This document shows positions 34,661 to 43,587 of a stretch of DNA of 45,559 nt, in pieces. Below the pieces are notes generated by a model, which was given only the letters and a program-made list of their open reading frames with translations, searched no databases and had not been told where the DNA came from. The DNA is from an uncultured Victivallales bacterium (GTDB lineage: Bacteria > Verrucomicrobiota > Lentisphaeria > Victivallales > UBA1829), in the NCBI GenBank assembly GCA_934644965.1, contig CAKUDG010000028.1, positions 1 through 45,559 of the forward strand, read 5' to 3'. Numbering within the stretch: position 1 is the first letter of the stretch; each line of letters opens with the position of its first letter. A program made the translations under genes and the position numbers.

Positions 34661-36871
34661 ATGTTAAACACCCACCTTAATGTTGTCCAGCAGATCGCGA
34701 TATTGGCGCTTCAGCTGGGAGTCATCATTTTTGTTGCAAAATTTTGCGGTGATCTGGCAAAGAAATTGAAGATGCCTTCGGTCCTGGGGGAATTGACGGC
34801 GGGAATTCTGATCGGGCCGTATGTTCTGGGTGGAATTCCTCTTCCGCTTCATGGACTTGAACACGGGCTTTTCGGTTTTTCCAATACGGTCCAGATCGCG
34901 GCCAGCGAAGCGGTCTCGGTTCTGAACGAGGCGACCATTCAGAATGTGACCTTCAGCATGTACCACTCCTCCCTCTATGCGGTGGCGACGGTGGGATCCA
35001 TCCTCCTTCTTTTCATGTCCGGACTTGAAACGGACCTGCGGATGTTTTTCCGTTATTCAGTTGTCGGGACCGTGGTCGGGATCGGCGGAGTGGTGTTTTC
35101 CTTCCTTTTCGGCAATCTGGTGGGAATGTGGATGCTCAAGACCGGTTTTATGGATCCTCGCTGTCTCTTCCTCGGAATTCTCTGTACGGCGACATCCGTG
35201 GGGATCACGGCCAGAATCCTCTCCGAGAAGAAGAAGATCGACACGCCGGAAGGGGTGACCATTCTTGCGGCGGCTGTGATCGACGACGTCCTTGGAATCA
35301 TCTGCCTTGCGATTGTCATGGGAATTGTGGGCGCGATTGTCGGAGGCGAGGGGATCGCCTGGTCGAAAATCGGCCTGATTGCGGCAAAGTGCATCGGTAT
35401 CTGGCTGGGGGCGACGGTAGCCGGACTGCTTCTTGCCAGATACATTGCCAAATTCCTGCGTCTGTTCAAATCACCGTCCGTCTTTGCAATTCTGGCCTTT
35501 GGATTTGCGCTGCTGCTCGCGGGCTTGTTTGAACAGTCGGGGCTGGCGATGATCATCGGAGCGTACGTCATGGGGCTGAGTCTTTCCAAGACGGATGTAT
35601 CCTTTGCGGTTCAGCATGCGCTGCATCCGTTGTACAATTTTCTGGTTCCTGTATTCTTCGTCGTCATGGGCATGCTGGTTGACATCCGCGTGTTTGCGGA
35701 CGTCGACGTTCTGAAAATCGGCGTGATCTACTCCCTTCTTGCCGTTCTTGCAAAGATCATCGGCTGTGCCATTCCCTCGCTTTTCATGAACTTCAACATG
35801 ACCGGAGCTCTCCGCATCGGAACCGGCATGGTGCCCCGCGGAGAAGTGGCTCTGATCATCGCGGGAATCGGAGCCGGACTCATGATGAAGGTCGACGGCC
35901 AGACCGTTCCGATTCTTGATTCCAGACTTTTCGGTGTTGCAATCATCATGACTCTGGCAACCACAGTCCTTGCCCCGCCGCTTCTCTCCTTCATGCTTGC
36001 ACGGAAAGGGAAAGGCGTACGCAGGGAGGTCAAGGACCACACGATTGTCCATACCTCCTTCAAATGCCCTTCGGACACAATTGCGGAGTTTATGTTGAAG
36101 AGATTGATGGAATCTTTTGAAAATGAAGGCTTCTTTATGTCCACTCTGGATAAGGAGACCGGGATCCTCCAGTTCCGCAGGGACAACCTTTCCTTTGCCA
36201 TGGTCATGGCGGACAATGAATTCGTATTCGAGTCGAATCCCGATGAAGTGATCTTCATCAAAACCATCATGTATGAAACTTTCGTGGATCTTCACCAGAG
36301 CCTCGGCAAACTGCGTGAACTTGCCAAACCGGAAGAAATGCAGAAGGATATTTTTGAAAACAATTCCTCTCCCCACGCGGCGGAAGAAAACGCGCAGAAA
36401 AAGACTCCTCCTCCAGCCCCCATTGTCGAGAAAAACATTCCCGCCTCCTGTATCTGCATGGATCTGAAGGCCGATACGAAAGAAGGCGTTATCCGCGAAC
36501 TGGTCGATCTCTTGGAGAAACAGCATCTGCTTCTGGACAAGGAAATGTGTATCCGCGATCTTCTGGAAAGAGAAAAAGTCGTCTCCACCTGCATGCAGCA
36601 GGGACTGGCTCTGCCTCACGAAAGAACCGACGGAGTGGATGAACTTGTCGCCGCCATCGGAATTAAAAAGGAAGGATATCACTTCGATTCCATGGACGGG
36701 GAACCCTCGAAAGTCTTTGTGCTTTGCCTGAGTCCGAAGAGTTCCTCCGGCCCGCACATCCAGTTCATTGCAGGTGTCGCCGCCGTGTTTTCCAAAAAGG
36801 AGAATATGGATGCCATCCTGAATGCCTCTTCGCCTGAAGAAGTTCTGGATGTCTTCAAATCCAGAAAATAA
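34661..36871 (+). CDS. CPA2-type cation/proton antiporter fused to a PTS EIIA-like domain
   Basis: 736 residues. Residues ~10-450 form the 12-13 helix Na+/H+ exchanger domain (PSVLGELTAGILIGPYVLGG; TSVGITARILSEKKKID; AAVIDDVLGIICLA with the ion-binding Asp pair; GTGMVPRGEVALIIA). A variable linker (~450-600) includes a low-complexity Pro-rich part (KKTPPPAP). Residues ~600-736 are a fructose/nitrogen-type EIIA domain with phospho-acceptor His653 in LALPHERTDG. The fusion suggests that transport is tuned by PTS phosphorylation, which is inference. AGGAAAA precedes the ATG. Monocistronic. Confidence 0.93.
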   Translation: MLNTHLNVVQQIAILALQLGVIIFVAKFCGDLAKKLKMPSVLGELTAGILIGPYVLGGIPLPLHGLEHGLFGFSNTVQIAASEAVSVLNEATIQNVTFSMYHSSLYAVATVGSILLLFMSGLETDLRMFFRYSVVGTVVGIGGVVFSFLFGNLVGMWMLKTGFMDPRCLFLGILCTATSVGITARILSEKKKIDTPEGVTILAAAVIDDVLGIICLAIVMGIVGAIVGGEGIAWSKIGLIAAKCIGIWLGATVAGLLLARYIAKFLRLFKSPSVFAILAFGFALLLAGLFEQSGLAMIIGAYVMGLSLSKTDVSFAVQHALHPLYNFLVPVFFVVMGMLVDIRVFADVDVLKIGVIYSLLAVLAKIIGCAIPSLFMNFNMTGALRIGTGMVPRGEVALIIAGIGAGLMMKVDGQTVPILDSRLFGVAIIMTLATTVLAPPLLSFMLARKGKGVRREVKDHTIVHTSFKCPSDTIAEFMLKRLMESFENEGFFMSTLDKETGILQFRRDNLSFAMVMADNEFVFESNPDEVIFIKTIMYETFVDLHQSLGKLRELAKPEEMQKDIFENNSSPHAAEENAQKKTPPPAPIVEKNIPASCICMDLKADTKEGVIRELVDLLEKQHLLLDKEMCIRDLLEREKVVSTCMQQGLALPHERTDGVDELVAAIGIKKEGYHFDSMDGEPSKVFVLCLSPKSSSGPHIQFIAGVAAVFSKKENMDAILNASSPEEVLDVFKSRK

Positions 36872-37352
36872 CTTTGATCCTTGCCCAGGGGAGGGGGAGA
36901 AAAAAAGAAAAATTCTTTTTTCTTTCCTTTTCCCCTTCTCCGCAAGGGAAAAGTCGTTTCCGGACTTTTCCACAGCTTTCCGTTTTTCCCCATTTTCCGG
37001 TTTTTCAGCATTCCCTCGGAGAAATCGGTTTTTTCTTTTTTTGTCACCTGTTCTTGAACTCAGGGCTGGCTGCGCATTTTTTTTCTTTTTTTATGCCGCC
37101 TTAGCGTTTCCCCTTCAGTTTTTCTGAAGAGGGGGGAGATATTTTTCAGAAAAATCAAAAGGAAAAGGGAAAGGGAAAGGGAAAGGGAAAGAAAAAGGAA
37201 TGAGTGGGAGGATTTTTTTCTGTCCATCGGACGGTTCTTTTTCCCCCTCTCCTCAGGAGAAAAGCGGAGAAAAGAGGAGGGGAAGGGGAAGAAAAATGAA
37301 AAAAGGGAAAGTAGAAAAAAAGCCCCCCGACATCCTATACAAAGGAGATGGT
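36872..37352. other. Gap with low-complexity tracts, a hairpin and a G-rich hexamer repeat
   Basis: 481 nt. Purine and T tracts follow the antiporter stop, then a hairpin CTTCAG-ttttt-CTGAAG flanked by CCCC/GGGG (37110-37136), the GGGAAA repeat at 37167-37187, and the leader of the XRE gene. An in-frame opening from 37200 to the XRE start reads as low-complexity Lys/Arg sequence and is not called. Confidence 0.4.
37167..37187 (+). repeat. GGGAAA tandem repeat (G-quadruplex-type motif)
   Basis: Four GGG runs separated by AAA, the minimal G-quadruplex pattern, in the region upstream of the XRE gene. Could also be a simple sequence repeat able to vary in length. Confidence 0.6.
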
Positions 37353-38003
37353 ATGACAAAGAAAGCAAACAGTGGAAGCCAGAGTGTGGAAACCGCGTGG
37401 ACAAATTTGTCTGTGGGCATCACGGATGTCATAAAGGAACTTATGAAACAGCGCGGGATCAGCATGACAAAGCTCGCCAAAGAAATTAAGTACGCTCAGT
37501 CGTCTCTGAGTGATATTTTCGCAGAAAAAAGCCCCGAAACGACGGAAAGTGCGGATACTGCGATAGAGAAAAAGAAGCAGACGCGGCGATGGTCGTTTCC
37601 TCTTTTGCTTCTTGTCAGCAACCATTTCGGAGTTCCTCTGCATGAGATTATAAGGGCGGCAGAAACAAAAGAGACTATACCGTGGCTGACTATGAGGTTG
37701 GCAAAAACTCCACCGCATACAATGGATCGTTTGGAGCTGATCGTCCAGTCCGTTGCTCCTGAGGGGACGGCTGCTGACGCTTTGAATCTGTATTACACGT
37801 CTCAGATGTTCAGTCTTGCGGCTCCTGATTATGTGAATAGATATATTGACGGTGAACTTTCGGATGAGGATGTATACAGACAGCTTGTCGCTATTTTGGA
37901 GTCTGAGCCTCCCGAGGGCAATTTATGGGGCGGGGTGAAACGTACCTTGAATCCGGGCGGAGACGGGCCGTTTTCCGAGGCTAAGAAAGGAGTTCGGGGA
38001 TGA
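37353..38003 (+). CDS. XRE-type helix-turn-helix regulator
   Basis: 216 residues. A Cro/C1-type HTH lies at ~23-58 (GITDVIKELMKQRGISMTKL, then QSSLSDIFAEK), with an acidic insert before FPLLLLVSNHFGVPLHEII. The C-terminal half is helical and unrecognised. The start is the ATG at 37353 with an ideal AAAGGAG. Codon use (more ATA, AGA, TTA and A/T third positions) differs from neighbours, suggesting transfer. Its stop overlaps the next gene by 4 nt (ATGA), so regulator and lipoprotein form one unit. Confidence 0.75.
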   Translation: MTKKANSGSQSVETAWTNLSVGITDVIKELMKQRGISMTKLAKEIKYAQSSLSDIFAEKSPETTESADTAIEKKKQTRRWSFPLLLLVSNHFGVPLHEIIRAAETKETIPWLTMRLAKTPPHTMDRLELIVQSVAPEGTAADALNLYYTSQMFSLAAPDYVNRYIDGELSDEDVYRQLVAILESEPPEGNLWGGVKRTLNPGGDGPFSEAKKGVRG

Positions 38004-38452
38004 GGTTCTTTGTTTTACTTATCGTGATATGTGTTATCCTGTCTGGATGCGGAACTACCGAAACTGTTGTAGAAAGAGACTTGCATCAGTATCGTGCCCA
38101 AGTTATCCAAGATGACGATAGCGCCTCCGTAAAGACGGGCAAGATAATCTCACGTGTATTAGTAGGAACACTTACGCTTGGTCTGAATGAAGCGGCAATC
38201 TCCGATCTAAAGGACAGAATCGCCCTGTATAAGAAATACGACTCCTATATAGGAAAAGATCGTGTGTCCTTGTTTCGTGAGGAGGGAGCGCCAACCAAGA
38301 TACAGGAGGATGGATCTGGCGGTTGTGTCGCATCTTATGAAGTCGGTATTGCTGTCGGGAACACGAATTCGCATCCGCTTCGCGGAAAAGTAACTACTTT
38401 TTTCTTTAATAAAGAGGGAAAGTGTACAGGGTGGCATCTTCGGATAGACTAA
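38000..38452 (+). CDS. Small lipoprotein, BamE/SmpA-like pattern
   Basis: 150 residues. Signal sequence with lipobox LSGC at residues 14-17. The mature part has a predicted helix-helix and beta pattern with RVSLFREEGAPTKIQEDGSG and FFFNKEGKCTGWHL, recalling BamE/SmpA-type folds; this is a pattern match only. AAAGGAG lies 7 nt before the ATG, inside the XRE gene end. A/T-rich codon use matches the XRE gene. A strong terminator follows. Confidence 0.65.
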   Translation: MRFFVLLIVICVILSGCGTTETVVERDLHQYRAQVIQDDDSASVKTGKIISRVLVGTLTLGLNEAAISDLKDRIALYKKYDSYIGKDRVSLFREEGAPTKIQEDGSGGCVASYEVGIAVGNTNSHPLRGKVTTFFFNKEGKCTGWHLRID

Positions 38453-38476
38453 AACAAATACGCCACGCTATTAGTT

Positions 38477-38513
38477 CCCGGTAAGTATTTTATACTTACC
38501 GGGATTTTTTTTT
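38477..38513 (+). terminator. Strong intrinsic terminator of the XRE-lipoprotein pair
   Basis: A perfect 12-bp stem CCCGGTAAGTAT/ATACTTACCGGG with a 3-nt loop, followed by nine T. Confidence 0.85.
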
Positions 38514-38631
38514 CATATTAAAAAGAGATATAATTCATAATTATTTTTAAGCCTCTTTGTTTGCAAAATCAATCTCTTTAAGCTATATTTCTGTCAATGC
38601 AAATAGCAAAAACAGATTATAGAGATTGGCG

Positions 38632-38787
38632 ATGACGCAACAAAGAACACTTCGTCCGTACCAAGTCACGGGCGTAGAAAAACTGATCGAGCTGACCGCC
38701 CAGCGGCATGCAGCGATCCTTGCCGACGAACCCGGTCTTGGAAAAAAGAAAAAAAGAAAGATCGAACGGTTTTGGATATCTAAATAG
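38632..38787 (+). pseudogene. Truncated SNF2/DEAD-like helicase N-terminus
   Basis: A 51-residue frame: MTQQRTLRPYQVTGVEKL, then AAILADEPGLGK, the start of a phage- or island-type SNF2 helicase with the Q-like motif and Walker A region. Immediately after GLGK, where Thr is expected, the frame runs into KKKRKIERFWISK and stops. The rest of the helicase is absent, so a deletion has fused its 5' end to unrelated sequence. It marks the right edge of a small horizontally acquired segment. Confidence 0.65.
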
Positions 38788-38813
38788 AAGGATTTAGAAA
38801 ACAGGGAATTATG

Positions 38814-39710
38814 TCATTTTCCCGTCAGATAAATACAGTTGTGGACACGCCTTGCGCCTTTGTGATCGAATCTTCTATTGTCGCTGGGACGGTTTTTCAA
38901 TTCGAGGCCTTTTTTCTTTTCCTTGATAAGCATTGTACACGATCCTCCGCCGTCGATGGAAATGACATCGGTACAGCCTGCGGCGATGAGGAAATATCCC
39001 TCCCCGTAGAAATTGAGTCCCGGAGACTCGTCTTTGAAACGTCCGTCGCAGACCATGAAAACCAGGAGTCTTTTTTCAGGGTTGAGTCCGATTCCGGTAA
39101 GGGGAGTATCTCCGGCAAGGGCGCTGGACTGCTGTTCTCCCCCCAGTGCATATTTCCCGTTTTTCCAGATATGATAGCCCATGATGGCATTTTCATAGGC
39201 GTCATATTCTTTTTGGGGAACGATTTGCGGAAAATCTCCATCGTTGAAGACAAGAGCTGATGCAGTATCGTACTTGTCATTTGGCAGGAAGACTTTGCCT
39301 TCGATTTTCAGGGGGTAGTACGTTACGGGCCCTTTGTATCTGAAATAAGCGCCGTTGACCGCTGCAAGAGGTTTCTTGTCCTTCACCATTTCCATCACGG
39401 TTTTCAGCTTTTTTCCGCACTGTGCAAGATTTAATTTGACATTCGCCTTGTCCCAGTCGATTACGACATAGTAAAGAGAAAGAGGCTGTCCTTCAATATC
39501 GTCAAAATGGTAATGATAGTAGTTCACTCCGGGAGCAATTTCCCTGAATTCCGAATCACGGAGTTTCTTGCTGCGCAGTTCCTCCGGATATCCTTCCGGG
39601 AAGACCGGATCCTGAGCGGCAGAAGCGTAGAACGCGCAGCCCAGTGTCATCAAGAGGAGAAACAGAGTCAGACAGGTTCCCTTTGTTCGAGCATTCCGGA
39701 TCTTTGTCAT
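38814..39710 (-). CDS. Phosphodiester glycosidase family (NAGPA/DUF2233) secreted protein
   Basis: 298 residues. N-terminal signal peptide (basic MTKIRNARTKG, then LTLFLLLMTLGCAFYASAA). The NAGPA-like domain shows GVNYYHYHFD, LAAVNGAYFRY, the signature DVISIDGGGSCTML and the end motif NRPSDNRRFDHKGARRV. Mammalian NAGPA removes GlcNAc from mannose 6-phosphate; bacterial relatives probably cleave phosphodiester-linked glycans in the envelope or outside. The ATG at 39710 has AGGA 6 nt upstream; the extra 12 upstream residues are not needed. Confidence 0.87.
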   Translation of the reverse strand: MTKIRNARTKGTCLTLFLLLMTLGCAFYASAAQDPVFPEGYPEELRSKKLRDSEFREIAPGVNYYHYHFDDIEGQPLSLYYVVIDWDKANVKLNLAQCGKKLKTVMEMVKDKKPLAAVNGAYFRYKGPVTYYPLKIEGKVFLPNDKYDTASALVFNDGDFPQIVPQKEYDAYENAIMGYHIWKNGKYALGGEQQSSALAGDTPLTGIGLNPEKRLLVFMVCDGRFKDESPGLNFYGEGYFLIAAGCTDVISIDGGGSCTMLIKEKKKGLELKNRPSDNRRFDHKGARRVHNCIYLTGK

Positions 39711-39958
39711 CTTTTTTCCTTTCCGTGTTCTCTGTGGTATGGACAAACAATAAAATCGATATCCCCCTTTTGCAGCCGCAGCTGTTTTTACCTGTTCTTT
39801 TTTTTTTCTTCCTTTCTTTCCGTGGAGAAGGGGAAAAAGAAGAAAGTCTGTGGGAGGAAGCAGAATAATGCTCGGTCCCGAGTCATCAGTGTTCTTGATT
39901 TTCCCGTTTCAGAAGGATTTTTATAATATGGAAAGGGAAAACAAAATGACCGTATGAT

Positions 39959-40069
39959 TCAAGAAAACATCGCAGCCAAGAGAAAAAGCAGAGAAAAAAA
40001 GCCTGCCAACAGGACAATACACCCGCAGGAACAGCATCCTCCGCAGCACCCTGTTATCTCTTTCATCAT
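39959..40069 (-). CDS. Tiny Cys-rich membrane peptide (candidate)
   Basis: 36 residues: a short start, a cysteine cluster (GCCGGCCSCGC) and one long hydrophobic segment (IVLLAGFFSLLFLLAAMF). AAAGGAG lies 11 nt before a double ATG, a good ribosome site. The frame is open further upstream to 40228, but that part looks untranslated. It would be a single-pass membrane peptide; the Cys cluster could bind metal or be lipidated. No family is recognised. Confidence 0.45.
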   Translation of the reverse strand: MMKEITGCCGGCCSCGCIVLLAGFFSLLFLLAAMFS

Positions 40070-40233
40070 ATCTGCAGACACTCCTTTCTTCGGGGTAAAG
40101 CAAAATTCCGTTTTTATAATAAATCCATTTTCCAGACATTGCAAGTCCCTTTCTTTTTCAAGTTGCGGAATTCTCCAGCAGATGTATATTACCTGGATGA
40201 AACTCATAGACTGAAGAAGGAATTTCATGATCC

Positions 40234-40563
40234 ATGAACAGTATTCTTGAATCCATCATGATGATCTGTTTCGGGGCCAGCTGGCCGATGGCGATTATAA
40301 AGACTCTGCGCGTGAAGAATCCGGCGGGGAAAAGCATTCTTTTCCTCTGTCTGATAGAAATCGGCTATCTCGCGGGGCTGACAAGCAAACTGCTGTATAC
40401 ACCCCGCGATCCGGTGATCTGGCTTTACCTGTTGAATTTTGCAATGGTCGGGACGGACTTGAGCCTGACTCTGTATTACGGACATCGAAACAGGCTGGCA
40501 GCATCCGCATGTCAGACACAGCCGTACTTCTCGTCTTCTTTGCCAGACAAATCCCGGGAATGA
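40234..40563 (+). CDS. Small PQ-loop-like membrane protein
   Basis: 109 residues with three hydrophobic segments, as in single-triplex (semiSWEET-like) PQ-loop proteins. Visible: ICFGASWPMAIIKTLRVKNP, GKSILFLCLIEIGYLAGL and WLYLLNFAMVGTDLSLTLYY. Relatives of this size probably dimerise; some move small sugars, but the substrate here is unknown. AAGGAA lies about 11 nt before the ATG. Monocistronic by appearance. Confidence 0.72.
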   Translation: MNSILESIMMICFGASWPMAIIKTLRVKNPAGKSILFLCLIEIGYLAGLTSKLLYTPRDPVIWLYLLNFAMVGTDLSLTLYYGHRNRLAASACQTQPYFSSSLPDKSRE

Positions 40564-40764
40564 AACATGTTTAAAAAAAATTTTTTTTGAAAAAAACGCT
40601 CAAACAGGAAACTATGCTGTCCAATAAGAGCGGTTCAGTAGCCTGGCCGTTCTCCGTCCGAGCCCGAAGGATTTTTTCGTCACCTTCCAGGGATGGGTGG
40701 GTAAATACAGGCGTTCCGCCACAGATAACAAACAAGATATGACGGAAGATTCGGAGTCTTTTTG

Positions 40765-43461
40765 ATGAGTATGGAAAACAATAACGGCAATAACAATAAT
40801 AATAACAACAGTAACAACAATAACAACGTCAACAACAACGCCAGTAACGGCGGCAGTCATAACAACAATCCGGATCATGACGACAACAGCAGGGACACCC
40901 GGGATGTTTCCTCCGTCGATACGGGAAACGAACAGGAAAACGGGAAGAGTGTCCTGCGTCCGGAGATGGGCAACGGACTCAATATCACGATTTCGGGAGG
41001 CAAAGACCTGACACCTGCACCGGAAGAAACGGATGACGGCAGCAATCCGCGTTTCCAGACGGTGCCGGTGCTGTCACTGAATTCCGTTGTGGTGTTCCCT
41101 TTTGCACTGACGCCGCTGGTCATCAACGGAGACAATGCCATCCGACTGGTGGAAAGCTCCGCGACAGATGAGCAGCGTCTTGTCGGACTCTTTCCTGAAC
41201 TGCCTCAGGATGCGGAGGAACGGATCCGGGATGTGGACGGGATTGACCTGAAAGTCGATTTGAAATCGATTGAAGGAAAAACGGTGTCCGCAATTGGCGT
41301 TCTCGGTCGGATTGTCAAGATGATGAAGTTCCCGGACGGGACGGTGAGGGTCCTTGTGCGCGGACTGACCCGGGTCCGTCTTCTGGAAGAAGTCCTGAAC
41401 AGCAGTGAACCCTTTTCTTCCGGGCGAATCGAACGCCTGTCCGCATTGCAGGATAACTCACTGGAAACCATTGCGATGGTGCGGAATTCAGTAAAGCAGT
41501 TTCAGGAAATCGTTTCCTATTCTCCGAACTTTCCGGAGGAGCTGAAGATTGCCGTCATGAATCTCAATGACAACACTCGTATTGTGGATCTGATCGCAGA
41601 CACCATCAATATTTCCTATTACGAGAAACTTGCGATTCTTTCCCTCCCGACTCTTCAGGAACGGCTGCATCTTCTGACCATTCTTTTGAACCGGGAGGTG
41701 GAAGTTCTGCGTCTGGGTTCTGAAATTCAGACACAGGTTCACAACGCAATGAGCAAATCCCAGCGGGAATTTTTTCTCCGTGAACAGCTGAAGACCATCA
41801 AAGAGGAACTCGGGGAAGGGAACAAGAATCCTGACGTCGTCTCCATACAGGAACGTCTGGAGAAAATCCATCCTCCGCAGCACATCCGGGAACTGATTGA
41901 AAAGGAACTGGAACGCCTGGACATGATTCCGCAGGCCTCCGGTGAATACAATATCGCCTATACCTATATTGACTGGCTTCTTTCCGTCCCCTGGAATGTT
42001 TACACGGAAGACCGGCTCGACGTCCGGAAGGCCTCTGAAATTCTTGACCGCGATCACTATGGGCTGAAAGATGTCAAGGAACGCATTCTGGAATATCTTT
42101 CCGTGCTTCAGATCAACAAGAGCCGGAAAGCGCCGATTCTCTGTTTCATCGGGCCTCCGGGTGTGGGAAAGACTTCTCTGGGAAAATCTATCGCCGATGC
42201 CATGGGACGCGAATTCGTGCGGATCTCGCTCGGCGGAATCAAGGACGAGGCGGAAATCCGCGGGCACCGGCGCACCTACATCGGCGCGCTTCCCGGACGC
42301 ATCATCCAGGGAATGAAGAAGGCTGGGACCTCTAATCCCGTCTTCATGCTCGATGAACTGGACAAAGTCGGGAGCGATTACCGCGGAGATCCCGCCTCCG
42401 CATTGCTGGAGGTTCTGGATCCCCAGCAGAATTCCGCCTTCAACGATCATTATCTGGAAGTGGATTACGACCTCAGTTCCGTGATGTTCATCGCCACGGC
42501 GAATATCCAGGACACCATTCCGGGGCCATTGCTCGACAGAATGGAAATCATCCGTCTTCCCGGATACACTGCCATGGAAAAGAAACAGATTGCCCGGCGC
42601 TATCTGGTTCCGCGTCAGATGTCTGAAAACGGGTTGACGGGGCGTCATCTGTTGTTTTCCTCCGCCGCAATAGACGAGATCATTCATCATTATACGCTGG
42701 AAGCCGGAGTCCGGAATCTGGAACGCACGATCGGGACGGTCTGCCGCAAGATCGCGCGCAGAATTGTGGAAGAGACTTTTGACGGAAGAACTTCAATTGA
42801 CGCCCGTTTTGTCCGTGAACTCCTCGGCCCGCGGAAATTCATTCTGGACGAAGCCGAAAACAAACCCGAAATCGGAGTCGTCACGGGGATGGCATGGACC
42901 AGCGTCGGTGGATCGACTCTTCAGGTCGAGGCTACCTGCATGCCGGGGAAGGGGGACTTGAAGCTCACCGGATCCCTGGGCGATGTCATGAAAGAAAGCG
43001 CCATGACCGCCTTCAGTTACATCCGGAGCAAGTGCTCCGTGCTCGGAATCGCCCCTGAGATATTCAAAGAGAACGACTTCCATATCCATGTCCCGGACGG
43101 CGCAACGCCGAAAGACGGCCCTTCCGCCGGAGTGACCATCACCACCGCTCTGGTTTCGCTCCTCACTGCAAGACCAGTCAGGACACGTCTTTCCATGACA
43201 GGAGAAATCACTTTGCGCGGGAAAGTCACTCCCATCGGCGGAGTCAAGGAAAAAGTCATCGCTGCTCTCCGTTACGGTATCCGGGATGTCATTCTCCCCG
43301 CTGAAAATGAAAAAGATCTTGCCGATGTTCCTGATGACGTGAAGTCACGAATCCATTTTCACTTCGTCCGGGACGTTCAGCAGGTTCTCCGTCTGGCTCT
43401 GCTTCCGCCCGGTCAACCCTCATCGCAATCCGGAGGAAAAGGGAAAAAGAATTCAGCCTGA
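40765..43461 (+). CDS. lon: Lon protease with an Asn-rich N-terminal extension
   Basis: ATP-dependent protease that degrades misfolded and regulatory proteins. 898 residues. After an extreme Asn-rich head (~4-36) and an acidic linker come the Lon N-domain (VPVLSLNSVVVFPFALTPL), AAA+ module (GPPGVGKT at ~463-470, Walker B-like FMLDELDKV) and the protease domain with catalytic Ser787 (DGPSAG) and Lys830 (GGVKEK). The ATG at 40765 has GGAG 8 nt upstream; the TTG at 40762 is adjacent. The head is encoded almost only by AAC/AAT. Usual Lon lacks this head, which makes the protein about 100 residues longer. Confidence 0.95.
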   Translation: MSMENNNGNNNNNNNSNNNNNVNNNASNGGSHNNNPDHDDNSRDTRDVSSVDTGNEQENGKSVLRPEMGNGLNITISGGKDLTPAPEETDDGSNPRFQTVPVLSLNSVVVFPFALTPLVINGDNAIRLVESSATDEQRLVGLFPELPQDAEERIRDVDGIDLKVDLKSIEGKTVSAIGVLGRIVKMMKFPDGTVRVLVRGLTRVRLLEEVLNSSEPFSSGRIERLSALQDNSLETIAMVRNSVKQFQEIVSYSPNFPEELKIAVMNLNDNTRIVDLIADTINISYYEKLAILSLPTLQERLHLLTILLNREVEVLRLGSEIQTQVHNAMSKSQREFFLREQLKTIKEELGEGNKNPDVVSIQERLEKIHPPQHIRELIEKELERLDMIPQASGEYNIAYTYIDWLLSVPWNVYTEDRLDVRKASEILDRDHYGLKDVKERILEYLSVLQINKSRKAPILCFIGPPGVGKTSLGKSIADAMGREFVRISLGGIKDEAEIRGHRRTYIGALPGRIIQGMKKAGTSNPVFMLDELDKVGSDYRGDPASALLEVLDPQQNSAFNDHYLEVDYDLSSVMFIATANIQDTIPGPLLDRMEIIRLPGYTAMEKKQIARRYLVPRQMSENGLTGRHLLFSSAAIDEIIHHYTLEAGVRNLERTIGTVCRKIARRIVEETFDGRTSIDARFVRELLGPRKFILDEAENKPEIGVVTGMAWTSVGGSTLQVEATCMPGKGDLKLTGSLGDVMKESAMTAFSYIRSKCSVLGIAPEIFKENDFHIHVPDGATPKDGPSAGVTITTALVSLLTARPVRTRLSMTGEITLRGKVTPIGGVKEKVIAALRYGIRDVILPAENEKDLADVPDDVKSRIHFHFVRDVQQVLRLALLPPGQPSSQSGGKGKKNSA

Positions 43462-43587
43462 GAAAAAAAATTCTTCATTCCTCACCTGCTGTAAAACACG
43501 AGGGCAGGGGAGGGGACCTGCCGGGTAAAGACAAAAAGACTGGAAGAAAACAAAACGGAATCACATAAAAAAAAGGAGTTTTCCCTT

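Noticed and set aside
35471..36973. 500-codon minus-strand frame
   Set aside because: Antisense to the antiporter-EIIA gene; His/Asp-rich shadow sequence.
37200..37352. Upstream extension of the XRE gene
   Set aside because: Low-complexity Lys/Arg sequence; the ATG at 37353 has an ideal ribosome site.
41488..42690. 400-codon minus-strand frame
   Set aside because: Antisense to lon.
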